This document shows positions 58,258 through 64,000 of a stretch of 64,000 nucleotides of DNA, piece by piece. Under the pieces are notes generated by a model. It was not told the DNA's origin, searched no databases, and worked only from the letters and a program-made list of their open reading frames with translations. Positions within the stretch are counted from its first letter, which is position 1. Every line of letters begins with the position of its first letter. Made by a program: the position numbers and the translations under genes. The stretch is from Neoceratodus forsteri (Eukaryota > Chordata > Ceratodontiformes > Ceratodontidae), in contig CM028129.1 of NCBI GenBank assembly GCA_016271365.2, positions 458,504,501-458,568,500 of the forward strand. The letters run 5' to 3'.

Positions 58258-59717
58258 ATAACAAGTTCTAGCCAAAGCTGATATGGCTGTGTCAAACTGA
58301 CAAATGACCAAAGTTACACATGTACATAGAAACTTTTGAACGACTCGGGTGAAAGTTGGCCATTTTTGAGTTGTTTTCACCAAATTTTCAACATGGTCTT
58401 TGGGGACCCCACCTCTTGAAGAGTGCCACTGTTATTTTGTTCACTTGCCCCAAAGGTGATTTCACAGAGTGATCAGCCGTTTCCGCCACAGGTGCAAAAC
58501 ACGCTTCAGGCGGATGTGAAATGATAGCTGTACTGTTAATAAGGAGGTGTGAAAATGACAATGTTGAAATCTGGAGGAAGATATTAAAATTGGCAAAGTT
58601 AGGAGCATGCGTAGAAACTGCACAATACAAGCTCATAACAAAGTCATTTTCTTTGAATTTTGTCATCAGATTTGCAACATGGGATTTTTGGGATCCCTCC
58701 TCATGAACAGTGGCACTGTTGTTTCATTAATCAGTCTGTAAAGGTGATTCCATGCAGCAACCGTGAAATAACCTTTCAGGACTGAGTTGCAAAATGACAG
58801 TGACAGAGTTCATGATGTGGGGTCCCAGGAACTCCATGTTGAAAATTTGGGGCCAGAATTTCTAATATATCAATATAAGCTGAAAACCCAATTGACTGCC
58901 ATTAGACCATGCTTGCCTTTGACTCTTCAGTTTGTGGTTCAGCTTTGAAGAGTGCAGATGTGCCCCGGTCCAGAGAAGATGACAGCACCAACCTCTGAAG
59001 GTAAGTACGGGGTAAGGGTAAAAGGGAGGGTGTTCAGTGGGAGGGTGGGGATGGGGGATGGGGAGGGACTGGGGCAATGACGAGGAACCGTTTTCTTTTT
59101 TACAGGTAAAAAAAGACATAGGGGGATGGTTTTCTTTATTTACAGGGAAAATAAAACATACATTTGAGCACACTAGGGTGAGCTCTGAGTGTGTCACATG
59201 AGATGGGGGGTTACATGATGCCAACACGGGGATTGGGCATCCTGATGTTGGTACAGGGATGTAAACAGAGGGAGCTGGAAGGACAGCAGTAGTGGGAGGG
59301 AGCAAGAAGGATTTTATTACCTACCAGTACTGGGAGTGAACGGAGGTAGTGGGCAGGACAGGAGCAGTGAGAGGGTGCAGAAGGAGTTCAATCCACAAGA
59401 TGGAGGAGGTGACGCAACTTTGCATGCATGGCATTCGTGCATGCATAGTTGCAGTGAATGGCATTCTTCCATTCACAAGATGGCAGTGCCAGTAGAACTG
59501 TGCATGCACACATGGTTCTTGTCCCTGAATACGAAAATAACAGCCAAAATAGTGCACCTGTTACTCCGTAGTGACTGATTATGGTGGAGTGTTACAAGCT
59601 GCATTGGACTTTCTAAAGGATACTTTCAAAAGTCCAACAGAAGGTGCCACAATTGGCCATTTTATGAGCAACAGATTGATCCAAAAATGGCTGTAGGCTT
59701 CGCTCACAACCATAAAA
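58258..59717. mobile_element. Unclassified insertion with internal direct and inverted repeats
   Basis: L1 homology stops after ATCACAGTGATAA (58254 on) and resumes at ATAAAAATGAATACACTC (59714), so about 1.46 kb is inserted; ATAA on both sides could be a duplication. Inside, a block beginning CCAAATTTTCAACATGG (58380) recurs as TTTGCAACATGG (58672) and, inverted, as CCATGTTGAAAATTTGG (58832-58848), each with about 110 bp of further similarity. It carries no transposase motif. Superfamily unknown. Confidence 0.55.
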
Positions 59718-59838
59718 ATGAATACACTCTCTAAGTTATTAAACAACTTGTTTCAGGCCTTGCCCTTGACTGTTCCACTTGGCACGCTCAAAACATGGGA
59801 GATTATGCTATCAAAATTTATATTGTTAAATAAAAGAC

Positions 59839-59985
59839 ATGGGGGTAGATTTTCAAAGGGTGACACACGGCTTGCATCAAACCCTTTTTTGGCACAGCGC
59901 GCCAACACCATTGCTGCACACTGCACCCGATTTTAGTAGGTCAGGCGCAGTTACAACACGCCTTGATTTATGACTGCTTGCACCA
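59839..59985. mobile_element. Small unclassified insertion in the L1
   Basis: The L1 frame LLNKRHG is followed by GGGGGTAGATTTTCAAAGGG and GC-rich sequence (CACAGCGCGCCAACACC), and L1-like sequence returns near 59990. The block carries no protein motif and is probably a short SINE or miniature element. Limits are approximate. Confidence 0.4.
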
Positions 59986-60479
59986 AATATTAAAAGTTAT
60001 TTTGGGAGGGTTATCAGATCTTTCCTTGATAGTGCAGGAAAAGTGGAGAATGGAGAAAGAGATGGAGGTTCAGTGGCTGGATTGCTGGCAACAAATGCGT
60101 AAACCACTGCCTCTGTCTTATGCCATGAGCTCCTATGAAAACTCCAGATTTTTTGTTTTGTTTTGAATCCGTTATTTCAACTAAAATTGGATCCAGTACC
60201 TCAGCAGAGACCATGGAAACCATGTGGGGAGCCAAAGGGCACCAACACTCATGTTTTCTGAGATTGCTTAGATATATATAGGACTACTCAATGAGAGTTA
60301 AGGGAGTTGTGGGGAGAGGAGGACTCCCAGCTCTCCATTTTACATTATATTTTCTGGGACAGAAGTCCAATTATTTGTGACATATTCTTATGTGGTCTGC
60401 AAATAAAGCCATCACTAGGAAATGGCTTCAGGCCATTTCCCCCATGGTGGAAAAGTGGGATGGTGTGTGCCATTTTATT

Positions 60480-63400
60480 GGGAAGGCTTTAAGCCTGAGG
60501 TTCAATGGGAGAAGCAATAACATCTCTCCCTATCAGGCCTTAAAAGGCCATTCCTCTTGGACTGTTCCAAAATTCAATCAATCATTCAAAATTGTTATTT
60601 ATCCAGTTGAACATGGATTTGTTTCTTCGTTGCAGCTGGTGGCTCAGCCCTCCATGCTGCCTGTCCAATTTTCTCCAGTTTGTGCTCCTTTTCTATGATC
60701 GCTCCTCAATCCCTCTGCATTAGCACTTTTTTACATCGTCTCCCGCAGCTACTGGTGAGGTTGAGCTCTTTTCTCCTACTATTTCTATTTCATTTCCTCC
60801 TCCTCCTCCCTCCCTCTGGCTTGCTCCTATTGCTTGGCTCCTTTAAATGTTCCTGGTCATTAGTTGCCTCCCATTGCTTCCTTCTCTCCTCCCATTCTCC
60901 CCCCTCCCTCCTTCTGTTCTCCTCCATTGTCTGCTTGTGTCCCCCCATTTGTTTCCATGGGCCAGCCTCCTGGCCCTCACTTCCTCATCTCCTCACCATT
61001 TTGACCAGTTTTCATTCCACTCACCTCCTATTGTAGTCCTTTCTCCTGCTTCAGTGTCCTTCACTCCTCTGCCCACTGCTAGTAGCTCTCCTACTGTGCC
61101 CCCACCACCGGCACAGTGACCCGCCAACCTGGACCATTGCCTGTCCCAACCCATTGGGCCAGTTCTTTTTGTTCTTCCCACTGCCCTGGCTACTGCCTCT
61201 GCTTCCTTGCTGTCTGGACTGCTGCATCCTGTCCCCATCATTCCCCACTAGGTGGGGAGCCTGCCTTGCATGTTGGTTTGCTGCTCATTGGATTTGCCTC
61301 CCCATGTTTCTCTTTGTTCTTTGGGTGGATGTTTTGGTCCATCTCTCAGACTCCCTTCCAGACTTTCTGTTCCATCTCAGCCCACTCATTGCCGCAGGCT
61401 GGTGCACTTGGTCCATCCATATCACCTGGAGTGGTTACCTCCTGTACTCCCATTGTTCCTCTACCTGATTCTTTTCGGTCACAACTTGGGGCAGATCATG
61501 GAACTGTGTTCCTTTCATGCTTTTTCTCGCAGTACCCTGCCTTCCATCATAGCTCTCTGCCTGGCTGGGTCGAATGACTCTGTTGCTCCTATCTCCCAAC
61601 TGGGAGGTTGTCCACTGTGCATCTCTGCATTTCCTGTCCTCGCCTCCACTTTGGGTGCTCTCGTCCTCCTCAGTCCCTACCATCCCTCATCTCTTGTGAT
61701 GTCATTCGTAGTTGTCCTCGTCCACAGTGCAGGACCTGTATCCATTCCTCATTCATTCTGCAGCTTTCAGTTTCTTTTGATGTTTCACCTGCTGGCACCT
61801 TCTTACTGTTATCTTATCTTATCTCACACATCTGCCCTGCCCAGATCCACGTGCTGGCATTGAGTCACTTATTTTCCTTGCTCTTTACTCTGATTTGCTT
61901 CAAGTTCCAGTGTGCATGGCCCCTGCATACCTCTCCACTGCTGTGATTTTCCCTCTCTCATTTCCCCTTGCTCCACATAGGTTTCTTGATGGTCCTCCTG
62001 CTGTTAGGGCTATTTGTGGACACCCAACCTGTTCACTTGTCAATCTCAGTTGCTTGACTCATTCCTTCTCACTAACTTTCTTCACTGTATCAGGGGTGTC
62101 TACCCCTGTATACTCCACTTGTTGCCCTCCCTCCACCCTTTGTTCCTCTTCACCTTTGACCTTTGCTTTCTTTTGGGGTTTTTCCTATCCTGCCATCGCC
62201 TTCCCTATTTGTATCCTCCTCTTATCCTAGTCCGTCTGGTGTCCCGGTGCCTGCCTATGTCTGGTCTCCCATAGTTACCAATAACAGATAGCTTCATCAT
62301 GACATGAGTCTGGTTTCCTCTGGCCATCCGACCAAGGTCTACTCATTCACATCGATTACTGAGCATACCTCTCATTGGTTCTCATGCTACCTCATCGAAC
62401 TGCTGCACTCCTGTGGTTATTATCACCATCAGTCTTCTCATGATCACATCTGAGTATCCATCACTCATCTGACCTCTGTGGATCTCCTTCTTCACATTTA
62501 CTACTCAAACATAACTCTCCGGGTCCATACCTCAACTCGACTTTACTTCTCCACCTCGCCGAGACATGCATCCATGTCTGCCCCTTTGCTTGGGGCTGGC
62601 AGGCTTTTTCATTATCATACATCATTCATTTCATACCTCACCTTAACTGTACCAGCTTCCATGGCTTCACTCCATCATCGCTCTTCTTCACTTCATATTT
62701 CATCTTAACTGTTCTGGCCTTCTAGGCCTCTTGTCATAATTGTACATCATCCACTTCATTCCTCACCTTAAACCGCTCAGGCCATCAAGGCTTCTTTCCA
62801 TCATCGCATATCCTTTCCTGCTTTTATGCATTTAATTGCAGAGACATCGTCGATCCTCAACAGCTCCATTTAGAAGGACAGAGAGAGAGTTCTCTGCATT
62901 GACTTTTCCTCCTTCCTCGATCTCACTTTAATTTGCTGTAGCTGAGTCATCACTAATCCAAGCATCCTTCAGCCTGGAGGAAGGTGACCTAGCCATGGAT
63001 CCCCAGAGGTTTCTCCTCAAAGGGTTTTTTTCCTCTCCATGCCAATGGTCATAATATTAGCTAGGGTTAGTACTTCCATAGGTTCCGTAGTTAGGTTCCG
63101 CTTGGATGGAGTCAGATGGTGGCCCTGCTGTTCTCTCTCTCCTTAGCAAGTCTGCCCTCCTGCGCTCATGTTAGATTTCCTTTCATTCATTGTCCTAGCC
63201 TTATATCATTCTTCCCTATCCTTCCTATCTACAAGTGTCACATTTATTTCCAGTCTAGATATCTTTTAATTTCTCGCCTCTTTGACACTCGACACCCTTT
63301 TCGGTATTCTTTTTGGGCTTCTTCCTAAGCTACCTTTAGCCAAGGGAATTATTCCCACAGCACCTATTGGGCGGAACCCTCCTCTTGGGTCCTTTGTGTC

Positions 63401-63822
63401 ATACCCCTATAGGGTGGTATATCCCACAGATAGAGAGGCAAACAGCCACAATGTATTGAAGGCACACAAGCATACATCTCATCCAGTTTCATAAGCACAA
63501 TTGAATGGGAAGGCTTTAAACCTGAGGTTCAATGGGCGGAACAGCAAAGTCACTCCCCCATCAGGCCTTAAAAGACCACTCCTCCTGGACTGTTCCAGGA
63601 TTCATTTCTTTGTTGCCCCACCATCCTCCTCTTCTTCTCTAGTGGCTCATCTCTTCCCATGGGCTTCTTCCTATGCTACCTTGAGCCAAGAGAATTATCC
63701 CCAATGCACCTATGAGGGGGTAACCTCCTCAGGATTCCTTGCATTGTGCCCCTACAGTGTGGTATATCCCATTGATAGAGAGGTGAACAGCCACAATGTA
63801 TCAAAGTCACACAAGCATACAT
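60480..63822 (+). mobile_element. Ngaro/PAT-type element with split direct repeats (A1...B1-A2-B2)
   Basis: Repeat A occurs at 60480-60590 and again at 63507-63605 (both start GGGAAGGCTTTAA, share GAGGTTCAATGGG and ATCAGGCCTTAAAAG, and end near GGACTGTTCCA). Repeat B occurs at 63315-63479 and 63661-63822 (both start GGGCTTCTTCCTA; share GGTGGTATATCCCA or TGTGGTATATCCCA and ACAGCCACAATGTAT; end ACACAAGCATACATC). The order A1-interior-B1-A2-B2 is the split-repeat layout of Ngaro/PAT-type tyrosine-recombinase retrotransposons. The 2.7-kb interior is CT-rich and I could not read a reverse transcriptase or recombinase in it, so this copy is non-autonomous or very eroded. Confidence 0.65.
62610..62805 (+). 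repeat. Three tandem copies of a unit of about 62 bp
   Basis: Blocks of the form ATCAT...CTTCAT or TTTCAT, then CTCACCTTAAC or ATCTTAAC, then GGC(T/C)TC recur near 62612, 62674 and 62737, ending before 62805. The unit lies inside the split-repeat element. Confidence 0.5.
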
Positions 63823-64000
63823 CACCTTTGTCTGTTACCTTCTCTGTGTTTATCTTCTCCAGTGTGTTCAAACTCATGGACTAAGCAAACATTGTACAAT
63901 GCCTCAGCAGTGTCTACTTGTGTGAACCTTTCTGTAACTTACTGTACCATCTCTATAAATGTATAGATTGTTGCTCTACTATTTTCTGTTCAATTGATGT
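63823..64000 (+). mobile_element. Probable L1 3' end, continuing out of the window
   Basis: After repeat B2 the sequence reads LSVTFSVFIFSSVFKLMD then a stop (63881), which could be the L1 C-terminus, and continues with T-rich 3' UTR-like sequence. If so it is the remainder of the L1 interrupted at 60479. The link is inferred from position only. Confidence 0.35.

Larger units (their letters stand above)
57115..60479 (+). mobile_element. L1-type LINE ORF2, interrupted by several insertions
   Basis: L1 reverse transcriptase motifs appear in order through the region: ALREGCVLATTWDYAIISVI (57155 on), CKPNWIYSKQI (57340 on), EKAIDRVSWLFL in pieces (57455 on), a catalytic-region remnant near 57930, LFGSILGYALSIQKTEI (58000 on), RWEMLIALFSLITVI (58214 on), then after an insertion IKMNTLSKLLNNLFQALPLT (59717 on), then WRMEKEMEVQWLDCWQQM (60045 on) and ANKAITRKWLQAISPMVEKW (60396 on). 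The family differs from the L1/Tx1 copy at 5172-11125. It is cut at 60479 by the split-repeat element and may resume at 63823. Confidence 0.8.

Noticed and set aside
58925..59010. Exon-like segment (acceptor CTCTTCAG, about 70 bp, donor GTAAGTAC) within the unknown insertion
   Set aside because: Single consensus matches are expected by chance at this scale, and the segment has no recognisable peptide.
60680..62274. Long forward open frames rich in Pro, Ser, Leu and Cys
   Set aside because: They overlap in several frames, reflect the CT bias and show no catalytic motif; I did not call them genes.
1..64000. A host gene or a new multi-gene system
   Set aside because: Every extended frame that I could interpret belongs to a mobile element and is broken. 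I saw no conserved operon-like or exon series beyond isolated splice-like matches.

Overview
This is repeat-dense vertebrate DNA with no ordinary host gene that I can recognise. The elements present are CR1, L2 and L1/Tx1-type LINEs, LINEs close to the L2/Rex1 group, a BED-finger hAT transposon, an endogenous retrovirus with env, an element with Ngaro-type split repeats, a TTAA-flanked fold-back element and tRNA-derived SINE-like sequences. This mixture, in old and heavily nested form, fits a large tetrapod genome. An amphibian is my best guess, perhaps a caecilian, but that is inference from repeat content only.

Layout, left to right. 1-2604: 3' part of an L2/Rex1-like LINE (family A). 2605-5034: a low-complexity coding-like patch and a 562-bp near-palindrome. 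5035-11950: a 152-bp-period satellite into which a nearly full-length L1/Tx1-type LINE (5172-11125) has inserted, with a 16-bp target duplication. 12547-15466: a reverse-strand CR1. 16040-31022: a reverse-strand hAT transposon split by an endogenous retrovirus (18323-29152, 4-bp duplication ACAT); the 3' LTR of that provirus itself carries a 577-bp tRNA-like SINE insertion. 31023-36280: mostly unassigned, with a possible DIRS-like gag fragment, a 392-bp TTAA-flanked fold-back element and an eroded L1 fragment.

36285-41290: a reverse-strand LINE (family B) interrupted inside its endonuclease by a forward 5'-truncated LINE (39211-40502). 41299-45090: a tRNA-SINE head and two forward CR1 copies. 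45230-45540: a possible Penelope-like 3' end. 46690-50095: an L2 LINE split by a 1,569-bp non-autonomous hAT element with a perfect 8-bp duplication. 50100-54300: second copy of LINE family A. 54310-56785: a reverse-strand CR1-group LINE. 57115-64000: an L1 ORF2 interrupted by at least four later insertions, the largest having an A1-B1-A2-B2 repeat layout (60480-63822).

Nearly every reading frame is broken by stops or shifts, so these are fossils and not an active gene set. The informative content is the order of insertion: in several places the target duplication can be read and the host element's frame continues across the insertion point. I found no CRISPR array, operon, rRNA, intact tRNA gene or new multi-gene system. 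Family names rest on motifs read by eye; no database search was possible.
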